A DNA stretch of 18,420 bases from an uncultured Muribaculaceae bacterium (lineage in GTDB: Bacteria; Bacteroidota; Bacteroidia; Bacteroidales; Muribaculaceae). A program made the translations under genes and the position numbers. Of this stretch, positions 1 through 8,812 are shown piece by piece (positions within the stretch are counted from its first letter, which is position 1; each line of letters opens with the position of its first letter). The stretch spans positions 1 through 18,420 of the forward strand of contig CAKUQQ010000022.1 of assembly GCA_934675575.1 (NCBI GenBank), read 5' to 3'. The notes under the pieces were generated by a model. That model was not told the origin of the DNA, did not search any database, and saw only the letters and a list, made by a program, of their open reading frames with translations.

Positions 1-401
1 ATGAACACCTTGTCCTGCGGCTCGCCGTAGACAAAGTCGTGCAGCTGCCGGAAGCACTCGCGCCTGCGATAGCCGCGAACAGACGCCGCAAAGGAACGCA
101 GCGCCTCGCCGGTGCGGACATTGGTGGTAAATGCGGAGGTATCCGCAGGTTTTGCTTTTGGCAGATGCTTTTTCAGTGCCTTCATTTCCTGCTCCAGTTC
201 CTTCCGCCGCTCGATCTGCGCACGGAAATTCTCCAATTCGTCAGCGGGAATATACTTCTCCCGCCGCTTCTTGTTTTCTGTCCAACGATGGTAGAAATAG
301 TCCTTGCCGCTGACGGTTTTCTTCGTGACAGAGCCTGCGGGCAGAGCAGAAATCTGCTGCTTCAACTCTGTCACCCGTGCCTGCATATCGGATAATTCCA
401 T
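1..401 (-). CDS. Probable AAA ATPase, N-terminal part (runs off window)
   Basis: An open minus-strand frame runs from ATG at 401 to the window edge, 133 codons without a stop. An ideal AGGAGG lies 6-7 bases before the ATG, and a TTGATT-N17-TATAAT promoter lies 35 bases further upstream. The protein starts MELSDMQARVTELKQQ and goes on with a basic, charged, coiled-coil-like stretch, including the motif YFYHRWTENKKRREKYIP at about residues 36-53. It then reads RRRECFRQLHDFVYGE up to a sequence ending DKVF at the edge. From memory this resembles the start of Clostridia AAA ATPases, where such a segment is directly followed by a Walker A loop, but that loop lies outside the window. The ATPase call is therefore inference. 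A link to AbiEii-type nucleotidyltransferases that share similar N-termini is an alternative. Confidence 0.6.
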   Translation of the reverse strand, partial: MELSDMQARVTELKQQISALPAGSVTKKTVSGKDYFYHRWTENKKRREKYIPADELENFRAQIERRKELEQEMKALKKHLPKAKPADTSAFTTNVRTGEALRSFAASVRGYRRRECFRQLHDFVYGEPQDKVF

Positions 402-435
402 AGCGCACCTCCTGTGAGATACTATTCTATGCAGA

Positions 436-464
436 ATTATACCCCATTATACCATCGAAATCAA
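436..464 (-). promoter_or_regulatory. Promoter of the gene starting at 401
   Basis: On the minus strand TTGATT (459-464) is followed by a 17-base spacer and TATAAT (436-441). The -10 box ends 35 bases before the start codon at 401. The -10 lies inside one arm of the 436-483 inverted repeat, so a protein bound to the repeat would compete with RNA polymerase. Confidence 0.75.
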
Positions 465-483
465 GGGTATAATGGGGTATAAT
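436..483. repeat. Perfect 18-bp inverted repeat built from four octamers
   Basis: Arms 436-453 and 466-483 are perfect reverse complements separated by 12 bases. Each arm is two direct copies of ATTATACC (or GGTATAAT on the other strand) separated by two bases, so the site carries four octamers, two in each orientation. It overlaps the promoter of the gene at 401. It is most likely an operator array. A hairpin in transcripts from either strand is also possible, but there is no T-run after it. Confidence 0.8.
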
Positions 484-577
484 CGATATTGAAGCCAATT
501 GCACGAAAGAATATAACATCCCACGCTGGGATTGCAAATAAGATATTTCTAGCTCCTGAAGCCAAGAGACTTCTTCC

Positions 578-1355
578 TCATTCTCCTGAAACGCCTGAAT
601 GGTGGGCTTTTGCTTTAAATTCCTTCAACGCAGAAAACGAGTAATTCTTCCAAAGAACGGGGCATCCACCATAGCACACGCCAAAGTGCTCGCAAGTGGT
701 ACACTCATCAGATGGCAACCTGCGGATCTCGTCCATCGTTTTGCTGTAGTTAGCACTTTCGGTTAATGACAGAAAGCCTTGATAAGACGAAAAATCTCTA
801 CCGAACTTTCCCAACCGCTGATAAATGTACATGTCACATGGAAGCAATTCCATCTTCGTATTGAATGTCACGGCATTTTTCAGGTGAATCTGGCAGGGCG
901 TTGCCAGCCTGCCTTTTAGAAGTTTCAATTGCTCCTCGGTATACATGCACATCTGGAAGCTGTATTCAACCCACCAGTCATCAGTAATGGCGCTCAATTT
1001 ATCGATTTGAGATATAAAATCGCTGACCAACTTTATGGGATCATGTTTTTGCAGGTAAGCCAGATCTTTTTCCTTTGCATCATCATTATCGATAATAAAT
1101 GTGAACGAGAATTGCTTTGCACCATTATCGTGAGCAATTTGAACAGACTCACAGAGGGATTGAACATTCTCAGGCGTTATCACCATAGAACATGTAAAAT
1201 CTATGGGCAATGAGGCTAAATTGCGAATGGCCTGCAGTTGTGCTTCAGAACCATCATACCCCGTTATTTCACACCATTCCCGCCGATTCTTTCCCTTCGT
1301 GGACACATCAATGTATCCAAGCCCGCTATCAACTAACGACCGACGCCAGTGTTGA
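578..1355 (-). pseudogene. Radical SAM/SPASM enzyme, 5'-truncated remnant
   Basis: The frame is clean from about 1355 to the stop at 578. The 242-residue part counted from the GTG at 1306 reads as the later strands of a radical SAM barrel. It ends in a SPASM-type cluster, CTTCEHFGVCYGGC (residues 202-215, CX2CX5CX3C), with earlier cysteines in ATPCQIH and LLPCDMY. The N-terminal part with the CX3CX2C motif that binds the SAM cluster is missing. Upstream codons continue in frame (RRSLVDSGLGYIDVS), so the GTG at 1306 is internal and not a true start. At about 1341-1355 the frame meets a UvrA-like Walker A sequence in another frame, which marks a deletion junction. SPASM enzymes usually mature ribosomal peptides, but no precursor peptide is seen here. 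It cannot be catalytically active as a radical SAM enzyme in this form. Confidence 0.75.
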
Positions 1356-1857
1356 TTTTCCGGAACCGGAAACGCCAGTTATACAGGTAATTCCACCTAT
1401 AGGAAAGCGTGCATTCTGTCCATGAATGTTTCTGAAGTTGATATTATTAACTTCAAAATAATCTTGCGCTTTCGATGTTTGTTTAAAAGCAAGCTGATAC
1501 TCGGTCTTTGGGGCATACTTGACTGACTGATCAAGTATCCTCCATCAGGCCCCCAACAGGCCCAAGTTCTACTATACAGTCTGAAGATGAGATATATTGT
1601 TTATTGTGCTCTATTGCAATGACAGTGTTTCCACGGTGAATCAAATCCTTGGTGGCTTTTACGATTTTGGTGATATCTCTATAATGCAGCCCTTTACATG
1701 GCTCATCTAGAATATACAATTCTTTCGCTACTATATAATACCAACGAAGAAAAAATGTAAAATATGCCGTTCCCTCAACCCTGTCTGTCCGTTTAGGGGA
1801 TAAGTCCATGGTGACTTGTTTCCGCGAACGCCTTATGCACTCGACCCGGAATGTCAA
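1341..1857 (-). pseudogene. UvrA-like ABC ATPase, internal fragment with frameshifts
   Basis: Minus-strand frames show two adjoining pieces of a UvrA-type protein in the correct order. The 1531-1857 frame holds the end of the first ATPase half: Walker B LYILDEPCKGLH, H-loop TVIAIEHNKQYI and the closing LGPVGG. After a short out-of-frame gap, about 1345-1520 encodes the start of the second half, with ITCITGVSGSGKSTL as Walker A. Frame changes near 1520-1535 and the abrupt end at Walker A show that it is dead. The usual LSGGE signature before Walker B is not recognisable, so the 5' part is also scrambled or missing. UvrA-like proteins outside the repair operon often sit with antibiotic or peptide genes, which would fit the adjoining radical SAM/SPASM remnant. 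That link is inference. Confidence 0.7.
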
Positions 1858-1879
1858 ATGATATCGTTATGTTAGCTTG

Positions 1880-3631
1880 TTAGTCCGCTGTCCAGCGAGC
1901 TTCAAAATCTTCCTTGTTCATTGCCAGGCCTTCATTAAGTCGGGCAAGAACTTTTTTACCATCAGGAAGCATCTTTAAAGACGCTACCATCTGTTTTACT
2001 GCTGCTCGAATATCCTTTAAAGAAGCTTTTGATTTAATCCAGTTCTGAGGGACAAAGAGTTTTCCAGTATCAGCAGCTACGTTATCCTGTGCAGTTTCCA
2101 TTGCCATATTTAGGCAGTTTCCAGCCATTTCAACAATATAATCCAGCAGTCCACTCTCTGTCATTTTTCTCAATGCCACGGATGGACTTGGTACCGAATC
2201 ATTCATCTTATTGATCTCACAGAGGATGACCGATATAGCGAATAACTGATGATAGGGGGCATAAGCTTTCATTGCAAGCAACGTCTCGTTTAGCCCCATA
2301 GGGTTCTCTTTGCCCCATTTCTCATAGACAGCTGCAAACATGACATTTAGAGCCTGCACGTTTTCTGGTGCATAATCTCTGTGGAACAGCTGATCAAAGT
2401 ACTTGTCGAATATTTTGGTTTCGCTGTAAGAGATTGTAGGCCGCTGAGAATGCCAAGCAATCAGTTGCTTGCCAAGATCAGTTAGATTCACGACATGAGA
2501 GGTATTGTATTTAACTGTATCGACACGTTCCCCGCGTTTCGTGACAAAGTAGCCGTCCGGAAAATATTGCTCATATGCTCTTTTTATCGCCAAGACGGCC
2601 TTGTCATTACTGCGTAAATCCCTGGCTTTAACAGCACTCTGACTATTTGTCGAAGTGCTTATCCTGTCAGCTCTGTCTTGGTCTTCAATTTCATAAAACC
2701 TGAACAGAATATATGCATCCGTTGCTTTCTTGGCTGCCTCGCTTGAACTGAATATTGTGCTTAGTGACTGGCATCCGTTTACTACGTTCAGTTCTTTGAC
2801 AGAAAGCACACCATCATGAATAGACATTTGAGAGCAGATCGCTGTGATTCCGTTATGCAGGAAGAAGAAATCTTCTGCATCCGTTTTTATCGTTTTTGCG
2901 ATACCTTTATTGACCTTATTGCTGTTGCCAAGCGACTGGCGGACATTCTTTCGGAAAAGGCTACCGTCTTTGATCCCAGGAATCTTAATGCAGTCTCTGA
3001 GAGGCAAAGCAACGATGACTGCTTTCGTACCTCCAATCATCAGCTCCATGTATTTTCCACTTTCAAGCTTGAATTCATGGTTAATGTACGGCCTGTTTTT
3101 ATGTAGCGCCTCTTCATACTTGAACTTCATTGTCTCATTATCTACCACGACCAGATTGGCAGATAGGGATTCATTTTCAGACAATTCCTTCTGAAAGGCA
3201 GCAAGGTCGTTTTGGGCCGATTCGGTCAGCGTTGAAGTGGTAATCAGCTCGAAGCACACTTCGTAATCGTCTTCCAGCGCAGATGCCATCTCGTTAATCT
3301 TTACTTGGAGCTTGTGATTGGCACCATCCTGAAGGTGCTCCAGATCCTTGATTTGCACCCACGAAGACAATACTTCACGCAGCGGTTCAGCATCGACCGT
3401 ATCGCCGCCATAGAATTTACCTTGAATAATGTAGATGGTACTGGATTGGTTATCAATATAGATGGCATCAATCTGTTTGTCTCCTGCACCATCTGTAATG
3501 CAGTCTTTCGTTTCATAGGTATCGAGGTTATGGATATTCCTTAAATACCACGCAACGAAACGTTGCCCATCATTTGGATAATTCGTTAAATAGTATTCAT
3601 TCGATATATCAGCTTTGATTTTTTCGTACAT
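1880..3631 (-). CDS. AIPR family (abortive infection phage resistance) protein
   Basis: 583 residues, last gene of the operon. ATG 3631 lies 9 bases after the Res stop codon, with GAGGTG overlapping that stop, so translation is probably coupled. The central block matches the AIPR family as I know it: LFRKNVRQSLGNSNKVNKGI (225-244), FFFLHNGIT (255-263) and LNVVNGCQS (281-289). The N-terminus has DGAGDKQIDAIYID (47-60) followed by YIIQGKFY (67-74). This resembles a PD-(D/E)xK nuclease core of the Mrr-like type, with Q-x-K in place of E-x-K. AIPR proteins are linked to Abi phage resistance in lactococci (AbiR-type loci), and this one is likely cytoplasmic. Its place directly behind Res suggests it is an effector or extra nuclease of the same system. 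The nuclease role is inferred from the motif only. Confidence 0.85.
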   Translation of the reverse strand: MYEKIKADISNEYYLTNYPNDGQRFVAWYLRNIHNLDTYETKDCITDGAGDKQIDAIYIDNQSSTIYIIQGKFYGGDTVDAEPLREVLSSWVQIKDLEHLQDGANHKLQVKINEMASALEDDYEVCFELITTSTLTESAQNDLAAFQKELSENESLSANLVVVDNETMKFKYEEALHKNRPYINHEFKLESGKYMELMIGGTKAVIVALPLRDCIKIPGIKDGSLFRKNVRQSLGNSNKVNKGIAKTIKTDAEDFFFLHNGITAICSQMSIHDGVLSVKELNVVNGCQSLSTIFSSSEAAKKATDAYILFRFYEIEDQDRADRISTSTNSQSAVKARDLRSNDKAVLAIKRAYEQYFPDGYFVTKRGERVDTVKYNTSHVVNLTDLGKQLIAWHSQRPTISYSETKIFDKYFDQLFHRDYAPENVQALNVMFAAVYEKWGKENPMGLNETLLAMKAYAPYHQLFAISVILCEINKMNDSVPSPSVALRKMTESGLLDYIVEMAGNCLNMAMETAQDNVAADTGKLFVPQNWIKSKASLKDIRAAVKQMVASLKMLPDGKKVLARLNEGLAMNKEDFEARWTAD

Positions 3632-3640
3632 ACCATCACC

Positions 3641-6541
3641 TCACTGTGCAATGAAACCATCTGTATCAAAAATATGATCCAGTTCGTCATTGCTCATGGC
3701 GTGGGAAACCTTATCCCTGACCGCACTTTTAGACATATCTAAACGCTTGAATCGTTTGTTTCCAGCGGAATCCTTGCCCATCCGGATCAACTGGATTCTA
3801 CCCACACCAGGATTTTGTCTCGCATATTCGGCAAACCCTTTTGCTTTTCCGAGGTTATCTTTAAATTCCGGATTATGCGGTTCCAGAATATCAATAACGT
3901 ACCCCAGTACCTTATCGATTCTCACAATAATGAAATCCGGATAGGTAGGCTTTGTTTCCCCGTCAATCTCATACGGGATGCAAAGGGCCCAAGCACCTCT
4001 GGATGGATTGCGAATCCAGCAGACAAAATCATCCCGCCTCTGCTCCTCTGCAATAACGCCAGCTTCCCACTCATTGAGCTTCAGCTTTGCCACACCTGTA
4101 ATTTCGCTTACAAACAGGTGATCTCTATATTCTGTTCCGCCACTTTCATGGGGAATCTGAATCGTCTCCGGCAGGCGGAAATTATGCTTACTAACGACAT
4201 CACCATCGGAGACGATGCTGTCGTATTGTCTGCGAATTTTCTCGGAATCAATGGTTGCAATGTGCCTTCTATAATCGTCATTTATGCTGTGGAAACGGTT
4301 CTCCGCGTAATTGTGCAGTTTGTTCATACACTCATCATCAGCAACGAACAATATGACATCTACCTTGAACCCATTAGGGTCATTGACATCCATATATTTA
4401 TTGCCATAGACCATACCAATCCCTTCATTGCCAAGCCTTACATCAGCAATGCGGAATTGCCGGTCGATGTCGGTATCTGTAGTGGTAAACAAATCATGGA
4501 CAGAATAGCTGTCAACCGTCTCACCAAAAGCATCGAAAATCTGCGTTGCCAGTTTGAACTGCTTTACCTGCAGGACCAGGCTATCGTACTTATCCTGCAC
4601 CTTAAGCTCCTGCACATAATCGTGAATCATTTCAGCGATCTCTGCCTGAACTTCACGGATAGCCGTTCTGTGCAGCCCGGACATGGTGAGCAGATGTGCC
4701 ATACGATACAATGATTTCAGGTAATCGTTAATTCGCAACGCGCGAACATTATAGGAAAGCAAGCCTGCGTCGTTGATAAACTTCATGACAGCTTCCCGAT
4801 CAAAAAGGTCGTCAGGTGCTTTCTCCTGTGTCAATGCATCTACGGATGTCACTCCCACCCTTGTATTATCCGCTGAAGCTTCTGCATTTTCAGTAGAGGC
4901 GTGGTGCGCTTCTGTATGCTGAGCATCAACATGCTGTGAAGTTTGCTCCTGGGAAGATGTCTGTTGATTCTGATCCGGATTATCTGTTATATTCGATGGA
5001 CTCTGCTGAGAATGGATTCCTGTGGCCCCAAAACCGCCAACAGAATTCTGGGGAGAACTGCTGGATTCTGCAGCTTCGGAATTCGCGCCTTGATTGAGGA
5101 AAGCATCCATGGTCAGCTGTCCCTGAACAGGTGTGGGGCCGCTTTTCTTCTTGGGTTTGACCGTCAATGTCTCAAACTTTCTGCCGGACGTAGTTTCCCC
5201 ATAGATGTCGGTTGGAATTTCACCGCCCTCACTACTTTGGAGCTCCTCCACAACATCCTTGACGGTATCTTCATTGAAGTACGGCAAAAAGAGATGGACA
5301 TCGTTCAAAACATCATCCACCTGAATGTGCATCTGCATCGGGGTCCGCACCATGCGCCCAAGAAGCTGCGCAATATAGGTCGCATCTCTGGCATGCTTAA
5401 AGGACATCATCGTTTCCGCACGGGGACAGTCCCAACCTGTAGACAGATTTTCTTTAAAGAACACGATTCGAATATTTCTATCATCGGTGATACGCGAAGG
5501 CTCTTCATAGCGAACATCGAGGCCGTTCACTTGAATGGCAGAGGTGGTCTGGCCAAAAGTATGTACTACCTGACCGGGCTCGAATTTGAAGCCGGTTCGT
5601 TCCTCAATTTTTCTAAGGCAATCATCCAAATCGGTGTCAGTCAGTTTACTTCCGCTACCATTCAGGACCTGGACAATCATGATTGGGTTGACATAGGCAT
5701 AGTGCTGCTCAAAGCAGTATTGCGTCCAGTGCTCCCACTTCTGTTTCCAGTCATCAGCGGCTGCCTGGAGAATCGCCATATCATTGTTTACGGAGTCTTC
5801 CTCCGGATAGGTGATGACAATCCTATCTTTCAAAAGGCCAGATGCCCGCACTTCATCCGCTGTAACGACGGCTTTGTGAATTGTGGAAGACGTACCTTCA
5901 ACCAGCGCATTAAAACGCTGTGTCGTAGCCGACATACCAATGACAACTGGCATAGGAGGAATCTTGTCTGTATCGCTGCCTTTGATAAATTTCTGCATGA
6001 TGGTCGTAGCCTTACTGGCATCGCGTCCCTGCATGCCACGATGTGCTTCATCAATGATGAAATAGAGTCGATCACTCTTATGACGCACGGTATTCGCCAG
6101 GGTTTGCCAAATAGTATAAGTACGGCCATCACCATTTTTCGTCAGCTTCGAGGATGTGGAGAGCTTCTGTGTGTTCAAGAAATAGATGTGACCGTTCTCA
6201 AACGTCTCTTTGTCGAAGGAATCTTCGCTGACTGTAACGCACTGGCTCAGGCGAATTTTGTCAGCCTTGGAGTCAATCTTCAGCTTAGACTGCTCATTCA
6301 ACTGTGGAGAATCCGACAGCCAGACAATAATGGCGTTCGGCTGCTCTGCGTAGTTCTCGTCTCCAAAGAAAATACTTTCAATCAGAGAGGCCATGATGAT
6401 GGTCTTGCCTGCACCGGTAGGCGCAGTAAAAGAGACCACCTGCGGAGCGTGTGTCCTGTGGTAGCTGCCCATAGCCTCCGCTGTTTTCATACGGATATCA
6501 GCGAGGGCCCTTTTCTGAAATGGAAATAATTCAACCTTCAT
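3641..6541 (-). CDS. res: Type III restriction enzyme Res subunit (SF2 helicase-nuclease)
   Basis: 966 residues. ATG 6541 follows the Mod stop by 5 bases, with GGGAGGT overlapping that stop. Superfamily 2 helicase motifs are clear: Walker A APTGAGKT (40-47), IIDEAHRG (162-169), GMSATT (202-207), ENLSTGWDCPRAE (364-376) and motif VI QLLGRMVR (392-399). A Ser/Gln/His/Ala-rich linker follows (about 485-562, low complexity). The C-terminal domain has YPDFIIV (867-873) and, 13 residues later, VIDILEPH. This looks like a PD-(D/E)xK nuclease core in which the last catalytic residue reads His instead of Lys. In type III systems Res needs Mod for site recognition and cuts after ATP-driven translocation or diffusion. 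The order Mod then Res is the standard one. Nuclease competence is uncertain because of the E-x-H reading. Confidence 0.9.
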   Translation of the reverse strand: MKVELFPFQKRALADIRMKTAEAMGSYHRTHAPQVVSFTAPTGAGKTIIMASLIESIFFGDENYAEQPNAIIVWLSDSPQLNEQSKLKIDSKADKIRLSQCVTVSEDSFDKETFENGHIYFLNTQKLSTSSKLTKNGDGRTYTIWQTLANTVRHKSDRLYFIIDEAHRGMQGRDASKATTIMQKFIKGSDTDKIPPMPVVIGMSATTQRFNALVEGTSSTIHKAVVTADEVRASGLLKDRIVITYPEEDSVNNDMAILQAAADDWKQKWEHWTQYCFEQHYAYVNPIMIVQVLNGSGSKLTDTDLDDCLRKIEERTGFKFEPGQVVHTFGQTTSAIQVNGLDVRYEEPSRITDDRNIRIVFFKENLSTGWDCPRAETMMSFKHARDATYIAQLLGRMVRTPMQMHIQVDDVLNDVHLFLPYFNEDTVKDVVEELQSSEGGEIPTDIYGETTSGRKFETLTVKPKKKSGPTPVQGQLTMDAFLNQGANSEAAESSSSPQNSVGGFGATGIHSQQSPSNITDNPDQNQQTSSQEQTSQHVDAQHTEAHHASTENAEASADNTRVGVTSVDALTQEKAPDDLFDREAVMKFINDAGLLSYNVRALRINDYLKSLYRMAHLLTMSGLHRTAIREVQAEIAEMIHDYVQELKVQDKYDSLVLQVKQFKLATQIFDAFGETVDSYSVHDLFTTTDTDIDRQFRIADVRLGNEGIGMVYGNKYMDVNDPNGFKVDVILFVADDECMNKLHNYAENRFHSINDDYRRHIATIDSEKIRRQYDSIVSDGDVVSKHNFRLPETIQIPHESGGTEYRDHLFVSEITGVAKLKLNEWEAGVIAEEQRRDDFVCWIRNPSRGAWALCIPYEIDGETKPTYPDFIIVRIDKVLGYVIDILEPHNPEFKDNLGKAKGFAEYARQNPGVGRIQLIRMGKDSAGNKRFKRLDMSKSAVRDKVSHAMSNDELDHIFDTDGFIAQ

Positions 6542-6546
6542 TCCGG

Positions 6547-8802
6547 TTACCTCCCTGTATTGATGCGGAAATTATCCAGATAGTCGCGATAGAGCTGGTA
6601 GCAGTCTTTGCCCTCATAGGCCCGGATCATCTCGCGGTATGCTGTCTCAGAATCTGTAACGATGAACACAGTCTGGATTTCCGGATGCTGAGCGAGCTGT
6701 TGTTCAAATTCCGGGTAGAAGATTTCGTCAATCAACACTGCCATTTTGTTTTTCGGAAGGACGAGCATATCGGGCAATTCTTCACTCTCCAGAACCGGGC
6801 ACTTGCCAATAGCACCGCCCTTCATCCACAGGACGGGCAAAAGCTCTTTGAATTGTCTGCCAAGGGCGACAGATGTTTTGTCAAGGAAACTTAGCTTAAA
6901 GAAAGTTGCATTGGTCCGAAATCCATCAGATATTTTTATCTTGGCTAATTCTGGATAGACCGCTGCCTTGGCTTTTTTGTATACTTTCCCACGAATTTTC
7001 TTACCGGTGTCCGGGCTTGTCACCTCACCATCAATCTCGATGTATCTTTCCGTTTCGCATCCATAATGACCATTCAATGCTTTTCCGTTCATATCACATC
7101 CTTTAATGGAACAGACTGTTCTTGGCCATGTAACATAGTGGGCAATGCCCTGGTTTTCCCACTCATTGTCGCCCGGATGATAACCTTGTGCTGTAAGGAT
7201 TATAGTATCTTCCGCAGAAACCTCGTTGTTGGTCACCATAATGCAGCGCCGATGGCCTCCGTCCTCTGCATTAATCAAATTAACAGCATGAAGTGTAGTC
7301 CCAGAACCAGCAAAAAAGTCGACAATCAACGCTTCCGGCTTATTTGCAACACACATCGCAATTGTGTCTTTTACAGCGTATATAGATTTTGGATAGCTAA
7401 ATTTGTCGCTACCAATTATTGAGCTTAATAAGGACGTTCCATATTCACTAGCGTTATGAGAAGTCTGGTTCCAGACAGATTTTGGCTCTACTAACTTTTC
7501 AGACACACGTTTCAGAATTAACGCACCTTTTTCGTCTTTCCCAACAATAGAAATTGCACCTTTTTTAATTTCATCTTTTATACCCTGATTCAGATAGTTA
7601 ATCGCCCAGCGATTTTGTTTTTTATTATACGCACCAAGCCTAGCCGTACCCTCGTGCAGTGCAGTAATAAAAGTATCCCTTTTTAACTGCCAACGTCCTT
7701 CGCTTCCATCTGTCCGCATTGGCCATACTATATCAATACCTTCGGCAGATTGGACTGTCATTCTGTCTTCAGATAAATCTAGTGGTTCACCAACACCAAC
7801 AATAGTTGCATTTTTATGATCGACAAATATGGGATAAAAATGTTTTGGCTTGTCCGCTCTATGTGAAGCAGCTCCTCGTCTTAGCATAGAAAGCCAACTC
7901 ACTTGCTCCGTAGAATCGCCAGATCCTACAGCTGAATAATTCTGTGAATCAAGCATATTATATTCGGATTTTTTAATCGATGCATTCCCGAACATAACAA
8001 AATATAAATATTCTGCAACACGAGAAAACTGTGTTATCTCCTTTTTATCGGTACTTGATCTATTTCCTTTTCGAGAAACTCCCTTACGGTTTATGATACT
8101 TGTTACCATTTGAATGCGCGCCTCGGGGAACATTTCCTCCAACAAGCATCCAAGATGTAGATACTCTTTCTCGTCAATGGTTACAATGAGTACCGAGTCG
8201 TCCGGATTCAGTAACTTCTTGGCGAGTTTCAAACGTTTTTCCATCATGGACAGCCATTTGCTATGGCGATAAGCGTCAGAGCTGTCCACATAATCGTTAT
8301 TGTATTTCCAATCCTTGGCCCCCGTATTATAGGGAGGATCAATGTAAATGCAGTCCACCTTTTCTGCATACAGATACTCCAGTAGCTGGAGCGCATGGTA
8401 GTTATCGGCTTCGATGAGGGTATGCCAAAGATCGCTGCCCGGTGCATTTTCCACAAAATCCAGCGGCTTCAGTGTGGGATAAATCGGCTCCCCAAATTCC
8501 GCCACAGCAACGATATCGCTCATTGGGAACGTTTTCTGCTCGTGTGTCTCTCTGCGGTCACACAGTACAGTGTCCCCTGCGATCTTAAGCACGGTATATA
8601 TATCACTGACATAGCCTGTTTTTAATGCAACCTTGCACCCAACACGGATAGGCGCATCGTATAGAGGTGTGCATTCCGGCAAATGTTCTTCAAAAACCAA
8701 GCCGAACTTCTTCTGTTTTACGAGTTTATCCGTCTCCTGCATAATCCGCTCACGAAGTATCGGATCGTCAATTTGCTGGATCAAATCCTGCAAAAGTGCC
8801 AT
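6547..8802 (-). CDS. mod: Type III DNA adenine methyltransferase Mod subunit
   Basis: 751 residues. ATG 8802 has GAGGT 7 bases upstream, overlapping the stop of the preceding radical SAM gene, so the two are translated in close sequence. DPPYNTG (155-161, motif IV) precedes VDFFAGSGTT (494-503, motif I). This is the beta-class order used by type III Mod proteins, and DPPY is typical of N6-adenine methylation. Residues about 235-440 between the two motifs should hold the target recognition domain; the recognition site cannot be read from it. A long C-terminal extension (about 560-751) follows and may contact Res. Expected role: methylates one strand of a short asymmetric site, guides Res, and protects host DNA. 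All catalytic motifs are intact. Confidence 0.92.
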   Translation of the reverse strand: MALLQDLIQQIDDPILRERIMQETDKLVKQKKFGLVFEEHLPECTPLYDAPIRVGCKVALKTGYVSDIYTVLKIAGDTVLCDRRETHEQKTFPMSDIVAVAEFGEPIYPTLKPLDFVENAPGSDLWHTLIEADNYHALQLLEYLYAEKVDCIYIDPPYNTGAKDWKYNNDYVDSSDAYRHSKWLSMMEKRLKLAKKLLNPDDSVLIVTIDEKEYLHLGCLLEEMFPEARIQMVTSIINRKGVSRKGNRSSTDKKEITQFSRVAEYLYFVMFGNASIKKSEYNMLDSQNYSAVGSGDSTEQVSWLSMLRRGAASHRADKPKHFYPIFVDHKNATIVGVGEPLDLSEDRMTVQSAEGIDIVWPMRTDGSEGRWQLKRDTFITALHEGTARLGAYNKKQNRWAINYLNQGIKDEIKKGAISIVGKDEKGALILKRVSEKLVEPKSVWNQTSHNASEYGTSLLSSIIGSDKFSYPKSIYAVKDTIAMCVANKPEALIVDFFAGSGTTLHAVNLINAEDGGHRRCIMVTNNEVSAEDTIILTAQGYHPGDNEWENQGIAHYVTWPRTVCSIKGCDMNGKALNGHYGCETERYIEIDGEVTSPDTGKKIRGKVYKKAKAAVYPELAKIKISDGFRTNATFFKLSFLDKTSVALGRQFKELLPVLWMKGGAIGKCPVLESEELPDMLVLPKNKMAVLIDEIFYPEFEQQLAQHPEIQTVFIVTDSETAYREMIRAYEGKDCYQLYRDYLDNFRINTGR

Positions 8803-8812
8803 GGCTTTTACC

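Noticed and set aside
4943..6529. A 528-codon plus-strand open frame opposite res
   Set aside because: It is antisense to the clear helicase gene, has no family-like motifs or good ribosome binding site, and its open state follows from codon bias of the minus-strand gene. The same holds for 3815-4714.
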